Below are positions 16,657-25,991 of a DNA stretch of 47,112 nucleotides, piece after piece. Location: assembly GCF_009360615.1 (NCBI RefSeq), contig NZ_SPEY01000033.1, positions 1-47,112 of the forward strand, written 5' to 3'. The notes beneath the pieces were generated by a model, which searched no databases, was not told where the DNA came from, and saw only the letters and a program-made list of their open reading frames with translations. The first letter of the stretch is position 1; each line of letters starts with the position of its first letter. The translations under genes were made by a program, and so were the position numbers. The DNA comes from Comamonas sp. Lineage in GTDB: Bacteria > Pseudomonadota > Gammaproteobacteria > Burkholderiales > Burkholderiaceae_C.

Positions 16657-17517
16657 TCAAAAGCATTCGAAGGTCTGTGCCGCCTGCCAGCGCTGGTCGG
16701 CTTCAAGAACCACCGGCGCATCGATGGCCGCCGCCTCCACGCACAGCATCTGCTGCCAGCTGTCGGCTTCCATGTCGTGGAGCCCGGCGCACACTGCGGG
16801 TCCGGGGTTCCAGACCACGGTTTCGCTCCAGGGCGCATCCTGGGCAAGCCGCAGCCAGGGGCGGCCCGCGCTTTGCAGCTGCAGGTCGGCGGCGGCACGT
16901 GGGTAGACGCGATCGGTCTCGACGCCGAAGCCGACCGGGCCGGCCTGGATGGCATGGGTGTCGGGCAAGGCCGCAGCCGCATCCCAGTAGCGCAGTCCGT
17001 CGAGGCCGTGCAAGCTGGCCTGCGTCACCTGTTGAACGCGCAGATAGCCATGCAAGGCAGCGGTGAAGGACAAGTCTTCGCGGCCGCGGTTGTGCACGGC
17101 CAGCTCCACGCGCAACACGCCGGGCCTGAGCACAACCGTGAGCACGGCTTCAAAGGCATGCGGCCAGACAGCGCGCGTGGCTTCACTGTCCGTCAGGCGC
17201 AGGGAGATCTGCGCACCATCCTCGCCCGATGGCTGCGCAGCATCGGCCTGCCAGTGGCTGATGCGCGCAAAGCCATGCTTGACCAGCGGGCCGCGTTGAT
17301 TGAACTGGGGAAAGCAGACCGGAATGCCCCCGCGAATGGCGCTCCTGCCGTCATGGGATGCGCGGGGACTGAGGAACAGGCGCTCCTGCCCCAGGCCGAC
17401 CCAGGACAGCACCTGGGCGCCCTGCAGGCAGATGAGCACCGAGTCGCCCTGGCCCAGCTTCAGGGCAATCGCGGGAAGGCCTTTCCAGTCCAGGGCCTGA
17501 AACGTCAAATCACTCAC
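16657..17517 (-). CDS. D-hexose-6-phosphate mutarotase (YeaD type)
   Basis: Proteins of this aldose-1-epimerase branch interconvert anomers of hexose-6-phosphates. The 286 residues show the family pattern: [26 protein letters not shown] (His), LHGYLRV (His), [10 protein letters not shown] and WNPGPA near the end. The GTG at 17517 is preferred because it lies within GGTGAGTGA, overlapping the end of hisA by 8 bp; an upstream frame extension adds only six residues. It is the last gene of hisC-hisB-hisH-hisA and does not take part in histidine synthesis. It converges on the exopolysaccharide locus, with a 118-bp gap that holds nothing I recognise. Confidence 0.87.
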   Translation of the reverse strand: MSDLTFQALDWKGLPAIALKLGQGDSVLICLQGAQVLSWVGLGQERLFLSPRASHDGRSAIRGGIPVCFPQFNQRGPLVKHGFARISHWQADAAQPSGEDGAQISLRLTDSEATRAVWPHAFEAVLTVVLRPGVLRVELAVHNRGREDLSFTAALHGYLRVQQVTQASLHGLDGLRYWDAAAALPDTHAIQAGPVGFGVETDRVYPRAAADLQLQSAGRPWLRLAQDAPWSETVVWNPGPAVCAGLHDMEADSWQQMLCVEAAAIDAPVVLEADQRWQAAQTFECF

Positions 17518-18253
17518 CCGTGAGCTCGTCCGCACGCTCCTGGCCTGCAGCGAAGTCCAGATCGCCGGTATAGATGGCGCGGCCGCAGATCACGCCTTCC
17601 ACGCCTTCGTCCTGCACCTTGCACAGCGCTTCGATGTCGGCCATGCCGGCCAGACCGCCCGAGGCGATGACCGGAATCTTCAGCGACTGGGCCAGCTTGA
17701 CGGTGGCGTCGATATTGATGCCGCTGAGCATGCCGTCACGACCGATATCGGTGTAGATGATGGACTCCACACCCCAGTCCTCGAAGCGCTTGGCGGTTTC
17801 GATCACGTCCTGGCCGGTGAGCTTGCTCCAGCCATCGATGGCCACCTTGCCGTCCTTGGCGTCCAGGCCCACGATGATGTGGCCGGGAAAGGCGCTGCAG
17901 GCATCCTGCAGAAAACCGGGGTTCTTCACGGCCGCAGTGCCGATGATCATGTATTCGATACCCAGATCGATGTAGCGCTCGATGGTGTCCAGGTCACGGA
18001 TGCCGCCGCCCAGCTGCACGGGAATCTCGCCATCGACTTCCTTGAGAATGCTCTTGATGGCCGACAGGTTCTTGGGCTGGCCCGCAAAGGCGCCGTTCAG
18101 GTCCACCAGGTGCAGGCGACGTGCCCCCGCATCCAGCCATTTGGCGGCCATGGCTGCGGGGTCTTCACCGAAAGTGGTGGACTGGTCCATATCACCCTGA
18201 ATCAGGCGAACGCAGTGGCCGTCCTTGAGGTCGATAGCGGGGATGAGCAACAT
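17510..18253 (-). CDS. hisA: phosphoribosylformimino-5-aminoimidazole carboxamide ribotide isomerase
   Basis: HisA performs the Amadori rearrangement of ProFAR to PRFAR. The 247-residue barrel begins [20 protein letters not shown] (catalytic Asp in AIDL), then [44 protein letters not shown] (second Asp) and [15 protein letters not shown]. The length is normal. It follows hisH after 57 bp. In the ancestral Burkholderiales order hisF would follow directly; here yeaD and the plus-strand locus intervene. Confidence 0.97.
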   Translation of the reverse strand: MLLIPAIDLKDGHCVRLIQGDMDQSTTFGEDPAAMAAKWLDAGARRLHLVDLNGAFAGQPKNLSAIKSILKEVDGEIPVQLGGGIRDLDTIERYIDLGIEYMIIGTAAVKNPGFLQDACSAFPGHIIVGLDAKDGKVAIDGWSKLTGQDVIETAKRFEDWGVESIIYTDIGRDGMLSGINIDATVKLAQSLKIPVIASGGLAGMADIEALCKVQDEGVEGVICGRAIYTGDLDFAAGQERADELTGE

Positions 18254-18310
18254 GATGGTGATCTGCTAGCAAGTTTGGCCGTCAGAAATGGCCAGTGCAC
18301 AAAGAAAACT

Positions 18311-18979
18311 TCAGGGCTTCCAGCCCAGGAAGTTGCGGAACAGCGACAGCCCCTGGTCCGAGCTTTTCTCGGGGTGGAACTGGGTCGCAAAAATATTATC
18401 GCGTGCGACGGCACATGCAAAGAGGCCGCCATAGTCGGTCTCGGCCGCACAGTGCGCGCTTCGTATCACCTGTGCATAAAAACTGTGTACAAAGTAGTAG
18501 AAGCTGCCGTCGGGAATTCCAGTCCACAGCGCATGGGGCTTGCCGCCCTGCAGCGTCTGACGCACCTGGTTCCAGCCCATCTGCGGCACCTTGAAACGGC
18601 TGCCGTCGGCCTGCGCCCTGCCTTCGAGATCGAACTTGCGCACCTTGCCGGGAATCAGCCCCAGGCCCGGTACATCGCCCTCTTCGCTATGGTCGAGCAG
18701 CATCTGCATGCCCACACAGACGCCGAACAGCGGCTTGTTGGCAGCCGCATCCAGCACGGCCTGCTGCAAGCCGGATTCGCGCAGCTCGCGCATGCAATCG
18801 GGCATGGCTCCCTGACCAGGCAGGACCACGCGGTCAGCACCCTGGACCACTTCGGGATCGGCCGTGACGACCACCTCCCAGCCGGTATCGGCTGCGGCTG
18901 TGCGCACCGCCTGCGAGACCGAGCGCAGATTGCCCATGCCGTAATCGACCACGGCCACGGTGTTGTTCTTCAAACTCAT
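18311..18979 (-). CDS. hisH: imidazole glycerol phosphate synthase, glutamine amidotransferase subunit
   Basis: HisH hydrolyses glutamine and channels ammonia to HisF. The 222-residue class I amidotransferase begins [18 protein letters not shown], has the oxyanion and nucleophile region [10 protein letters not shown] (Cys88) and the His-Glu pair in [10 protein letters not shown]. It lies between hisB and hisA; the 81-bp gap upstream carries a copy of the dispersed intergenic element. Confidence 0.97.
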   Translation of the reverse strand: MSLKNNTVAVVDYGMGNLRSVSQAVRTAAADTGWEVVVTADPEVVQGADRVVLPGQGAMPDCMRELRESGLQQAVLDAAANKPLFGVCVGMQMLLDHSEEGDVPGLGLIPGKVRKFDLEGRAQADGSRFKVPQMGWNQVRQTLQGGKPHALWTGIPDGSFYYFVHSFYAQVIRSAHCAAETDYGGLFACAVARDNIFATQFHPEKSSDQGLSLFRNFLGWKP

Positions 18980-18993
18980 AGCAGCTATCGCTT
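18978..18993 (-). repeat. dispersed ATAGCTG...AGCGC intergenic element, copy 2 (degenerate)
   Basis: ATAGCAGCTATCGCTT in the hisB-hisH gap, overlapping the first codons of hisH, resembles the element at 4271. It is followed by an imperfect AGCTTTTAAATACAAAAAGCT inverted repeat. It is the most degenerate of the five copies. Confidence 0.35.
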
Positions 18994-19060
18994 GTAGAGA
19001 TTAGCTTTTAAATACAAAAAGCTCTGAAATACAGCTTGAACAGGAGCAAGAAGCTCCTGA

Positions 19061-19684
19061 TTACAGAGCACCCTTGGTCGAGGGAATCACACCGGCCATG
19101 CGTTCATCATGCTCCAGTGCAAAACGCATGGCACGCGCAAAGGCCTTGAAGATGGTTTCGCACTGGTGATGGGCATTGGCACCTTTCAGGTTGTCAATGT
19201 GCAGCGTCACGCCGGCGTGATTGACAAAGCCCTGGAAGAATTCGAAGACCAGCTGCGTATCGAGCTGGCCGATGCTGCCGGCCGTGAACTTCACGTCCAT
19301 GTGCAGGCCGGGACGGCCCGAAAAGTCGATCACGACGCGGCTCAACGCTTCGTCCAGCGGCACATAGGCATGACCATAGCGGCGGATGCCCTTCTTGTCG
19401 CCAATGGCCTTGGAAAAGGCCTGGCCCAGGGTGATGCCGATGTCCTCCACCGTGTGGTGGCCGTCGATATGCAGATCGCCCGCGCATTCGATGTCCATGT
19501 CGATCAGGCCGTGACGCGCGATCTGGTCGAGCATGTGGTCGAGAAAGCCGATGCCGGAGTTCAGGCTGGCCTTGCCCGTGCCGTCGAGGTTGACACGCAC
19601 GGCGACGCGGGTCTCGGCCGTGTTGCGCTGCACTTCGGCAATGCGCGGCAGGTTCTGGGCAACGGAGGGAACGATATTGCTCAT
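19061..19684 (-). CDS. hisB: imidazoleglycerol-phosphate dehydratase
   Basis: HisB dehydrates imidazole glycerol phosphate to imidazole acetol phosphate using two manganese ions. The 207-residue monofunctional enzyme has [27 protein letters not shown] (metal ligands), [15 protein letters not shown] and [18 protein letters not shown] (second metal-site His cluster). The ATG at 19684 overlaps the hisC stop (ATGA); the open frame extends 64 codons upstream inside hisC, but this is not coding. No phosphatase domain is fused, unlike E. coli HisB. Confidence 0.97.
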   Translation of the reverse strand: MSNIVPSVAQNLPRIAEVQRNTAETRVAVRVNLDGTGKASLNSGIGFLDHMLDQIARHGLIDMDIECAGDLHIDGHHTVEDIGITLGQAFSKAIGDKKGIRRYGHAYVPLDEALSRVVIDFSGRPGLHMDVKFTAGSIGQLDTQLVFEFFQGFVNHAGVTLHIDNLKGANAHHQCETIFKAFARAMRFALEHDERMAGVIPSTKGAL

Positions 19685-20799
19685 AGGCTTTCTTTCAGTG
19701 CCGCCAGCATCTGGGCGTTTTCTTCGCGGGTGCCCACGGTCAGGCGCAGGCAGTTGTGCAGCAAGGGGTGCATGGCCGAGACATTCTTGACCAGCACGCC
19801 TCGCTGCTTCATTTCGATCTGGGCCTTGCCGGCATCGCGCACGCGCAACAGCACCATATTGGCTTCCGAGGGCCATACTTTCTGCACGCCGTCCAGCAGG
19901 GCCAGGGCATCGATCAGCGGCTGGCGTTCGGCGCGGATGGCGGCGGCCTGCTCGGCATACAGGGACTCGTGCTGCAGCGCGAAGATCGCCGTCTCGCAGT
20001 TGAGCACGCTGATGTTGTAGGGCGGGCGCACTTTCTCGATCTCGTTGACGATGGCCGAAGGGCCGATCAGATAGCCCAGGCGCGCGCCGGCCAGACCGAA
20101 CTTGGACAGCGTGCGCATCAGCAACACATGGGCGTTGCGCGCAGGATCGGCCTTCATGCGGGTGATCCAGCTGCGGCTGGCAAAGGGCTGGTAGGCCTCA
20201 TCCATCACGACCAGGCCGCCGATCCCGGCCACGGCGTCGATCACGGCCTGCACCTTGTCCTCGGCCCACAGCGTGGCCGTGGGATTGTTGGGATAGGCGA
20301 TATAGGTGATGGCGGGCTGATGCTCGGCGATGGCGGACTGCATGGCCGGCACATCGAGGTCGAAGTCGCTGGTCAGGTTCACGGCCACGAAATCCAGGCC
20401 CTGCAGCTTGGCAGACAGCGGATACATGACAAAACCCGGCATGGGCGCCAGCATCTTGGCGCGCTCGTCGTTGCAGGGCTGGGCCGTGGCCAGCGCCAGC
20501 AACGTGATGATCTCGTCCGAGCCATTGCCCAGCAGCACCGAGGTGCCAGCCGGGGCGCCGGCGTAGTCGGCCAGCATCTGCTTGAGCACTTCCTGGCGCT
20601 CGCCAGGGTAGCGGTTGATTTCCAGTGCCCCCAGATGCTCGCCCAGCTTCTGCTGCAGCTCGGGCGGCAGACGGTAGGGGTTCTCCATCGTGTCCATCTT
20701 GAGCAGGCCCTGCGCGGGCTGCACATGATAGCCCTGCATGGCGCGCACATCGGCGCGGATGCGTTGCAGGGCTCTGGTCTGGATATCTTGGGCAGTCAT
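19681..20799 (-). CDS. hisC: histidinol-phosphate aminotransferase
   Basis: HisC is the PLP enzyme that aminates imidazole acetol phosphate. The 372 residues include [61 protein letters not shown] and [18 protein letters not shown], where the Lys binds PLP. A good Shine-Dalgarno GAAGGAGTGAACCC precedes the ATG. It starts only 68 bp after the toxin gene, and no obvious promoter is seen in that gap, so it may be read through from the toxin-antitoxin unit. Confidence 0.97.
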   Translation of the reverse strand: MTAQDIQTRALQRIRADVRAMQGYHVQPAQGLLKMDTMENPYRLPPELQQKLGEHLGALEINRYPGERQEVLKQMLADYAGAPAGTSVLLGNGSDEIITLLALATAQPCNDERAKMLAPMPGFVMYPLSAKLQGLDFVAVNLTSDFDLDVPAMQSAIAEHQPAITYIAYPNNPTATLWAEDKVQAVIDAVAGIGGLVVMDEAYQPFASRSWITRMKADPARNAHVLLMRTLSKFGLAGARLGYLIGPSAIVNEIEKVRPPYNISVLNCETAIFALQHESLYAEQAAAIRAERQPLIDALALLDGVQKVWPSEANMVLLRVRDAGKAQIEMKQRGVLVKNVSAMHPLLHNCLRLTVGTREENAQMLAALKESL

Positions 20800-20867
20800 G
20801 GGTTCACTCCTTCACACGAGGCTTGCGTTGGCCGATGCAGTCGATGGGGTCGCTACGGTCGCGGCGC

Positions 20868-21308
20868 TCAAGCCTCAAGATTCTCACGGGCAGATTGCTG
20901 CAGCGGGTGCACCACGGTCACCCCGCCGAACTCCGCCCCGTGAGGCAGGTGCAGGCTCAGCATCTGATGGCAGCCGCTGTGCTGGGCACAGGCCACCGCC
21001 AGGCAGTCACCAAAATCCAGCGCATGGCGGGTCTGCACGGCCCACGCCGTCTCCAGGGTGGCGGCGTCAGTCTTCCAGGGCGTCCAGGTCTGGTAGCGCC
21101 GGATGGCAGCGCGGGCGTCTCCCTGGGGCAGGGGCAAGGCTGCCGTGGTCGCCTGGTCATAAAACTCCACCAGGGCCTGATTGCTGGTGCGGCCGCTGCG
21201 GCTGCGCCACAGCAGGTCCAGCCATTCCAGCGTGGCCGCATACAGCGCACCGCCGGCCGCATCTTCCGCAGCGATCAGCACCGAGGTATCGACAAACACG
21301 GGGTTCAC
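20868..21308 (-). CDS. PIN-domain ribonuclease toxin (VapC-like)
   Basis: PIN toxins of type II toxin-antitoxin pairs cleave RNA with a metal-binding acidic triad or tetrad. The 146-residue protein has FVDTSVLIAAED (Asp7), NQALVEFYD (Glu48) and LDFGDCLAVACAQ (Asp98/Asp101) in the expected order and spacing. The start is GTG at 21308, which overlaps the antitoxin stop as GTGA. The target RNA cannot be read from sequence. Its end lies 68 bp upstream of hisC. Confidence 0.85.
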   Translation of the reverse strand: MNPVFVDTSVLIAAEDAAGGALYAATLEWLDLLWRSRSGRTSNQALVEFYDQATTAALPLPQGDARAAIRRYQTWTPWKTDAATLETAWAVQTRHALDFGDCLAVACAQHSGCHQMLSLHLPHGAEFGGVTVVHPLQQSARENLEA

Positions 21309-21577
21309 TTGGCCACCTCGGCTTCGGCACCGGCGGGAACGGCAGCGCGCTTGCTGCTGGCACTGCGGACCTGGGATTGAGCCGGCTGGACGGCTGCTTG
21401 CCAGGTGCGCTCATCGGTGCGCCAGGCCAGGTAGGCGCGCTCGTAGGCATCCTCGCGCTGCATCAGCTCGGCCATGAAGTCACCCAGCATCCGCGAGACG
21501 CTGCTGCCACGCCGGGCCGCTTCGATCCGCGCCCAGTCAAGCACGCTGTCTTCGACAGTGATGGTGACATTCTTCAT
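21305..21577 (-). CDS. ribbon-helix-helix antitoxin partner of the PIN toxin
   Basis: A 90-residue protein whose first 45 residues fit a ribbon-helix-helix DNA-binding fold: strand NVTITVEDS, helix VLDWARIEAARRGSS and helix VSRMLGDFMAELMQ. The remaining part (WRTDERTWQAAVQPAQ, then an Ala/Ser-rich tail) would be the flexible toxin-neutralising arm. The ATG at 21577 lies 9 bp from a perfect 37-bp palindrome that is surely its operator. A longer frame to 22129 is not used, since it runs antisense-like through the MocR gene and removes the operator. Confidence 0.83.
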   Translation of the reverse strand: MKNVTITVEDSVLDWARIEAARRGSSVSRMLGDFMAELMQREDAYERAYLAWRTDERTWQAAVQPAQSQVRSASSKRAAVPAGAEAEVAK

Positions 21578-21586
21578 GGCATGGAT

Positions 21587-21623
21587 GGTACACGAATTTC
21601 GTGTGACACGAAATTCGTGTACC
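21587..21623 (-). promoter_or_regulatory. perfect palindromic operator of the toxin-antitoxin pair
   Basis: Arms of 18 bp (ggtacacgaatttcgtgt, 21587-21604, and its exact complement 21606-21623) flank a single central G. Each arm itself contains a 15-bp palindrome, ACACGAA-T-TTCGTGT and ACACGAA-A-TTCGTGT, with centres 16 bp apart. This is the kind of tandem site bound by two antitoxin dimers. The site fills the 53-bp gap between the MocR stop and the antitoxin start. Confidence 0.85.
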
Positions 21624-21630
21624 TCAAGGA

Positions 21631-23067
21631 TCACGCTGCCAGCTGCATGGAACAGGCCATTGCGCCTACCTGCCGAAGGGCCTGGAGATGTTGCGGCGTC
21701 CACTCGCCCCCCAGGCCCACACGGATTCCCTGCCGGAAGCGGCCGGCAGCACCGAACAAGGCACCGGGCGCAATCAGGATCTTTCGGGACAGACAGGCCT
21801 GATGCAGGGCCACGGCATCCAGCGGTGCCGGCAACTCCAGCCACAACAGCAGCCCGCCCGGTGGATCGCTGACACGCGTGCCTGCAGGAAAGCTCTGCGC
21901 GATCACCTGCCTGGCCTGCTCGACCCTTGCCGCAATGGCGCCACGCAACTGGCGCATGGCGGCATGGTGACCGGCCTGCGAAATCAGATCCGCGAGAGCC
22001 AGTTCCAGGACCGCCGATTGACCGCCCGCCTGCATCTCCTTGATCTGGCGCACCCTGTCCGTCCAGCGCCCGGCCTCCAGCCATCCCAGGCGCAAGCCCG
22101 GTGCCAGCGTCTTGGAAAAGGAATGGCACAGCATCACCTGGCCCGTGCCGTCGTAGGACTTGAGACTGCGCCGAGCTGCATCGCCTTCGGCCAGATCGGC
22201 ATAGATGGCGTCCTCGATCACTGGCAGCTGATGCTCCTGCGCCAGTTGCACCAGCTTTTTGCGCTCGGCCTGGGGCATGCAGCTGCCCAGCGGATTGCTG
22301 AGCGTGGGAACCAGCAGCAAGGCCTTGACAGGCTGGGTCTCCAGCGCCAGCCGCAGCGCATCCAGCGACAGGCCGTGGCGGGGGTGACAGGGAATCTCCA
22401 GGGCCTTGAGTTGCAGGGCCTGCAGCACTTCCAGAAACGAAAAATGCGTGGGTGACTCCAGCGCCACCACATCACCGGGCTGGGTCACGGCACGCAGACA
22501 CAGGGATACGCTGTCCATGCAGCCACCGGTGATGAGAATCCGCTCCGGGTCCAGGCTGCACCCCAGGCCCACGGCATAGCGGGCCAGCGCACGGCGCGCC
22601 TCTTCGTGACCGTCCGAACCCGGATAGGTGCACAGCAGATGGCGGTGCTTTTGCACGGCACGGGTCAGGGCGCGGCGCACCCGATCAGGGTTGAGAAGAT
22701 CGATACCCGGGGTGCCGCTGCTGAATGACACCATGCCTTCAGGCTGATCCCGTCCCAGCACGCGCTGCCCCAGCCAGTCCAGTGAGACGGCCCGGGGTCG
22801 GCGCATGGGTCGGGAAATCTTGGGCTCGGGCAGTTGCACGGCGCGCGGAGCTACAAAAAAACCCGAGCGCGGCCGCGCCGTGACCTGCCGGGCATCCTCC
22901 AGCCAGTGATAGGCCTGCACCACCGTGGTCTGGGCTACCCCGTACTGACGCGCCAGCACGCGCACCGAGGGCAGTCTTTGCCCCTGGGCCAGCGCACCCT
23001 GGCGTATGGCCTGGCTCAGTTGCCCTGCTATCTGCAGATAACGCGGTGTCGACGCATCAAATTCCAT
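21631..23067 (-). CDS. MocR-type GntR-family regulator with aminotransferase-like domain
   Basis: MocR proteins join a winged-helix DNA-binding domain to a PLP-binding fold-type I aminotransferase domain that senses PLP or amino compounds. The 478 residues begin MEFDASTPRYLQIAGQLSQA; the helix-turn-helix is LPSVRVLARQYGVAQTTVVQ. The large domain has TYPGSDGHEEARRALARYAV, TLSNPLGSCMP, VIEDAIYADL and HSFSKTLAPGLRLGW (PLP Lys). The ATG at 23067 begins the usual DNA-binding domain; upstream frame extension is not coding. It is divergent from the DUF2917 gene, with a repeat-rich 150-bp gap between them that is its likely operator. The regulated pathway is not known. Confidence 0.88.
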   Translation of the reverse strand: MEFDASTPRYLQIAGQLSQAIRQGALAQGQRLPSVRVLARQYGVAQTTVVQAYHWLEDARQVTARPRSGFFVAPRAVQLPEPKISRPMRRPRAVSLDWLGQRVLGRDQPEGMVSFSSGTPGIDLLNPDRVRRALTRAVQKHRHLLCTYPGSDGHEEARRALARYAVGLGCSLDPERILITGGCMDSVSLCLRAVTQPGDVVALESPTHFSFLEVLQALQLKALEIPCHPRHGLSLDALRLALETQPVKALLLVPTLSNPLGSCMPQAERKKLVQLAQEHQLPVIEDAIYADLAEGDAARRSLKSYDGTGQVMLCHSFSKTLAPGLRLGWLEAGRWTDRVRQIKEMQAGGQSAVLELALADLISQAGHHAAMRQLRGAIAARVEQARQVIAQSFPAGTRVSDPPGGLLLWLELPAPLDAVALHQACLSRKILIAPGALFGAAGRFRQGIRVGLGGEWTPQHLQALRQVGAMACSMQLAA

Positions 23068-23073
23068 GCAGGG

Positions 23074-23198
23074 ATTCTGTACTGGCACAGACACGCACAT
23101 ACAGCACAGATGAATGGCAGCATGGGCAGTACAGATGCCGCGCGGCAGGCATCTGTGCTCCTCCGGATACGCTGCCGCTGTGACTGGCAGCACAGACC
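23074..23198. promoter_or_regulatory. cluster of AGYACAGA repeats in the MocR/DUF2917 divergent region
   Basis: Copies are AGCACAGATG at 23103, AGTACAGATG at 23128, its complement CATCTGTGCT at 23150, AGCACAGACC at 23189 and ATTCTGTACT (complement orientation) at 23074; GGCACAGACA at 23084 is a weaker one. Two of them form the inverted repeat ACAGATGCC/GGCATCTGT around 23131-23156. Repeated half-sites between divergent genes fit a MocR operator. Confidence 0.6.
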
Positions 23199-23219
23199 CT
23201 CGCCCTGCAAAGTCGGGGC

Positions 23220-23546
23220 ATGAACTCAGCCACCGCCCCCCACGACTGCAAAACCCTGTCCCTGCAAGCCAGCGCATCGGTGCAGGCCGTGCCCCTGAAC
23301 GCCACCCAACGCCTATGGGTGCAGGCACGGAGCGGCATTGTCTGGCTGACCTGCGAGGGGCAGCCAAGAGACTACTTCCTGCACGCCGGCGAATCGCTGT
23401 GCTTCGCCGGCCCCGCCCGTGTGTATCTGGGCGCGCAAGGCTCGCAGAGCGCATCCCTGTGCTGGAGCCTGGTCTGCGCGCACAGTTCCGATTCTGCCGC
23501 CGCTGCGGCAGCCCCCGCGGTGTCAGCCACCGTGGCGGCGGCCTGA
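23220..23546 (+). CDS. DUF2917 family protein
   Basis: A 108-residue protein with a cupin-like DUF2917 core: VQAVPLNATQRLWVQARSGI, VWLTCEGQPRDYFLHAGESL and FAGPARVYLGAQGS. The tail is low-complexity Ala/Ser. DUF2917 proteins are common in Burkholderiales and have no established function. It is transcribed divergently from the MocR-type regulator, so it is the best candidate for direct control by it. It converges on the lipoprotein gene that follows. Confidence 0.82.
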   Translation: MNSATAPHDCKTLSLQASASVQAVPLNATQRLWVQARSGIVWLTCEGQPRDYFLHAGESLCFAGPARVYLGAQGSQSASLCWSLVCAHSSDSAAAAAAPAVSATVAAA

Positions 23547-23602
23547 AGTCTCCGACCGGAAGGCCCGACAGCGCCGGGCTTTCCGCAGGACAGAACACAG
23601 GT

Positions 23603-24457
23603 TCAGCGCCGGTACTGCGGCGGCGGCGCAAACGGCCCGCCATCCGCCGGGAAGGCACTGGGCCCCCCGGGATCGCCCGACTCCTGCCCGGACGTTGTGC
23701 GGCGAGACCGGTCCGGATCGGGCTCTGCGACGCGCACATCAAACAGGGCCGCGCCAATCACCCCCACGTTGCGGGCATCGCCCGCCGGCGTATTGGCGGC
23801 ATACGCGCGCTCCTTGCTGGCGAAACGAAAGCTGGCCACTTCGCGCTGACTCTTGCGAAAGCCCTCGATGCGCAAGGTCTCGTCGGGACGCAGCAGATAA
23901 CCGGCATTGCGCAAGCTGCCGCTCTGGCCGGTGAGTACATCCAGACCATCCACTGTGGCCACGACCTCATAGTGCCGCTGGCTGCGGTTGGTGTAGACCA
24001 GTTCGTAGCGCTCGCCATGGCGGCCGGCAAGCTGATGGTCCTGAGCGCCGGGTGTGCTGAAAATGGGCAGCGGCCGGCCCTGTCCGTCCTGCACCGACCA
24101 CTCCACATCGCCCTCGGCCAGCTGCATGCTGAGCTGGCGATCGCTGCTGCGCCCCAGCGCACGCCGGATGCTGGCCTCGTCGGAATAGCGCAGCTGCGCC
24201 ACGGCACGCGGGCGATCGGGGTGCAGACGCGCGGCTTCCACGGTGCGGGTGGCGGACTCCCGCCCTTCCCCCCATTGCGTTCCCAGCGTGGACTCGACCC
24301 TGGGCGTGCGCGGCACTGCCGATCCGGTCTGTGCAGCCTGCATGGCATCCTGGGTTGAAGGCAATGCACCGCAACCCGCCAGCCCTGCGACCAGCAACAG
24401 CACGCCCAGCAACATCCCACTGCCTGCGCGCCAGAAACTCACGACTGGGCTCATCAT
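23603..24457 (-). CDS. predicted lipoprotein of unknown function
   Basis: The N-terminus is a lipoprotein signal: a hydrophobic run (GMLLGVLLLVAGLAGCGAL) ending in a lipobox with Cys near residue 29. About 250 residues follow with no family I recognise; segments such as RYELVYTNRSQRHYEVVATV and ETLRIEGFRKSQREVASFRF suggest beta-rich structure. The C-terminus is Pro/Gly-rich. ATG codons at 24457 and 24454, and GTG at 24460, are all possible starts; AGGGAG lies just upstream. It stands alone on the minus strand between the hisD terminator and the DUF2917 gene. Confidence 0.75.
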   Translation of the reverse strand: MMSPVVSFWRAGSGMLLGVLLLVAGLAGCGALPSTQDAMQAAQTGSAVPRTPRVESTLGTQWGEGRESATRTVEAARLHPDRPRAVAQLRYSDEASIRRALGRSSDRQLSMQLAEGDVEWSVQDGQGRPLPIFSTPGAQDHQLAGRHGERYELVYTNRSQRHYEVVATVDGLDVLTGQSGSLRNAGYLLRPDETLRIEGFRKSQREVASFRFASKERAYAANTPAGDARNVGVIGAALFDVRVAEPDPDRSRRTTSGQESGDPGGPSAFPADGGPFAPPPQYRR

Positions 24458-24602
24458 CACGCTCCCTTGTTCTCATTGGCCATTGAATGCTTCGCTGCCA
24501 TGCAGCCCGCCGAGTGTCACCGCAAATCCACGCTTTCCCGCACCAGGAAACATATGGAGACGATTTACCCTCGGACGACGGACATGTGGAACTGCCCGGC
24601 CA

Positions 24603-24633
24603 CGAAAAAAGCCGTGGACGGGCCACGGCTTCA
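24603..24633 (-). terminator. rho-independent terminator after hisD
   Basis: On the minus strand GAAGCCGTGG pairs with CCACGGCTTT around a short loop (CCCGT) and runs into TTTTTT. It lies 20 bp after the hisD stop and ends the long mla-to-hisD gene string. Arms lie at about 24608-24617 and 24623-24632. Confidence 0.9.
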
Positions 24634-24653
24634 GGGGACAAGTGCTCGCCGGT

Positions 24654-25970
24654 TTACTTCAGGCGCATTTCGGCAGCACGGGCATGGCCCTGCAGGCCTT
24701 CGCCATAGGCCAGCACGGCAGCGGTCTTGCCCAGGACCTGGGCACCGGCCTCGCTGACTTCGATGATGGAGCTGCGCTTCTGGAAGTCATACACCCCCAG
24801 GGGCGAGGAGAAGCGCGCCGTGCCGCTGGTGGGCAGCACGTGATTCGGGCCGGCGCAGTAGTCGCCCAGGCTCTCGGAGGTATAGGCGCCCAGGAAGATG
24901 GCGCCGGCATGCCTGAGCAGAGGCTCCCAGCGGTGCGGGTCGCGGCTGGAGACTTCCAGGTGCTCGGGTGCGATGCGGTTGCTGATCGCACAGGCCTCTT
25001 CCATGTCCTGGGTCAAAATCAGCGCACCGCGGTCGCTGAGGCTCTTGGCGATGATGGCCTTGCGCGGCATCTCGGGCAGCAGGCGGTCGATCGCGGCCTG
25101 GACGGCATCGATATAGGCCGCATCGGGGCACAGCAGGATGGACTGGGCCAGCTCGTCATGCTCGGCCTGGCTGAACAGATCCATGGCCACCCAGTCGGGC
25201 GGAGTCGTGCCGTCGGCCAGCACCAGGATTTCGGAAGGGCCGGCAATCATGTCGATGCCCACGATGCCGAACACGCGCTTCTTGGCGCTGGCCACATAGG
25301 CGTTGCCGGGACCCGTGATCTTGTCCACCTTGGGCACGGTGGCCGTGCCGTAGGCCAGGGCGGCCACGGCCTGGGCACCGCCGATGGTGAAGGCACGATG
25401 CACGCCGGCCACATAGGCCGCAGCCAGCACCAGCGGATTCTTCTGACCTTGCGGCGTGGGCACAACCATGATGATGTCCTGCACGCCAGCCACATGGGCG
25501 GGAATGGCGTTCATCAGCACGCTCGACGGATAGGCCGCCTTGCCACCGGGCACATAGATGCCCACGCGATCCAGCGGCGTGACCTTCTGGCCCAGCAGCG
25601 TTCCGTCTTCGTCGCGATAGCTCCAGCTCTCGCCATTGGCCTTTTTCTGAGCCTCGTGATAGCTGCGCACACGGCGTGCTGCAGACTCCAGCGCCTGGCG
25701 CTCGGCAGCGGGCAGGCTGTCGAAGGCGGCCTTCAGTTCCTGCTGGGTCAGCTCCAGCGCCGCCATGGAATCGGCCTGCAGGCCATCAAAGCGCGTCGTG
25801 TATTCCAGCACGGCGGCATCACCGCGGGCCTGGACATCGGCCAGAATGTCGGCCACCCGCTGCTCGATGGCTGCATCCGTGTCCGCCGACCAATGCAGGC
25901 GCTGCGCAAAATCATGCTCGAACCGGGCATCGGCTGTTGACAGACGGGCGGGGGCAGCTACGAATTCCAT
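24654..25970 (-). CDS. hisD: histidinol dehydrogenase
   Basis: HisD oxidises histidinol to histidine in two NAD-dependent steps at a zinc site. The 438 residues include [87 protein letters not shown] (zinc-ligand region) and [10 protein letters not shown] plus [19 protein letters not shown] (catalytic Glu/His). The ATG at 25970 has GGTG 8 bases upstream; GTG at 25979 is the alternative. It follows hisG by 21 bp. The usual next gene, hisC, is nearly 4 kb away here. Confidence 0.97.
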   Translation of the reverse strand: MEFVAAPARLSTADARFEHDFAQRLHWSADTDAAIEQRVADILADVQARGDAAVLEYTTRFDGLQADSMAALELTQQELKAAFDSLPAAERQALESAARRVRSYHEAQKKANGESWSYRDEDGTLLGQKVTPLDRVGIYVPGGKAAYPSSVLMNAIPAHVAGVQDIIMVVPTPQGQKNPLVLAAAYVAGVHRAFTIGGAQAVAALAYGTATVPKVDKITGPGNAYVASAKKRVFGIVGIDMIAGPSEILVLADGTTPPDWVAMDLFSQAEHDELAQSILLCPDAAYIDAVQAAIDRLLPEMPRKAIIAKSLSDRGALILTQDMEEACAISNRIAPEHLEVSSRDPHRWEPLLRHAGAIFLGAYTSESLGDYCAGPNHVLPTSGTARFSSPLGVYDFQKRSSIIEVSEAGAQVLGKTAAVLAYGEGLQGHARAAEMRLK

Positions 25971-25991
25971 AGTATTCACCAGTGGAGAAAA

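Noticed and set aside
21587..21623. The palindrome upstream of the antitoxin as a terminator for the MocR gene
   Set aside because: No T-run follows on either strand, and its nested double-palindrome structure fits protein binding better.
21578..22129. A long N-terminal extension of the antitoxin
   Set aside because: It crosses the perfect palindromic operator and the 3' part of the MocR gene; the RHH domain begins at the ATG at 21577.
23068..23757. A 230-residue N-terminal extension of the MocR-type regulator
   Set aside because: It would run over the repeat-rich operator and the DUF2917 gene in antisense; the normal GntR domain begins at MEFDAS.
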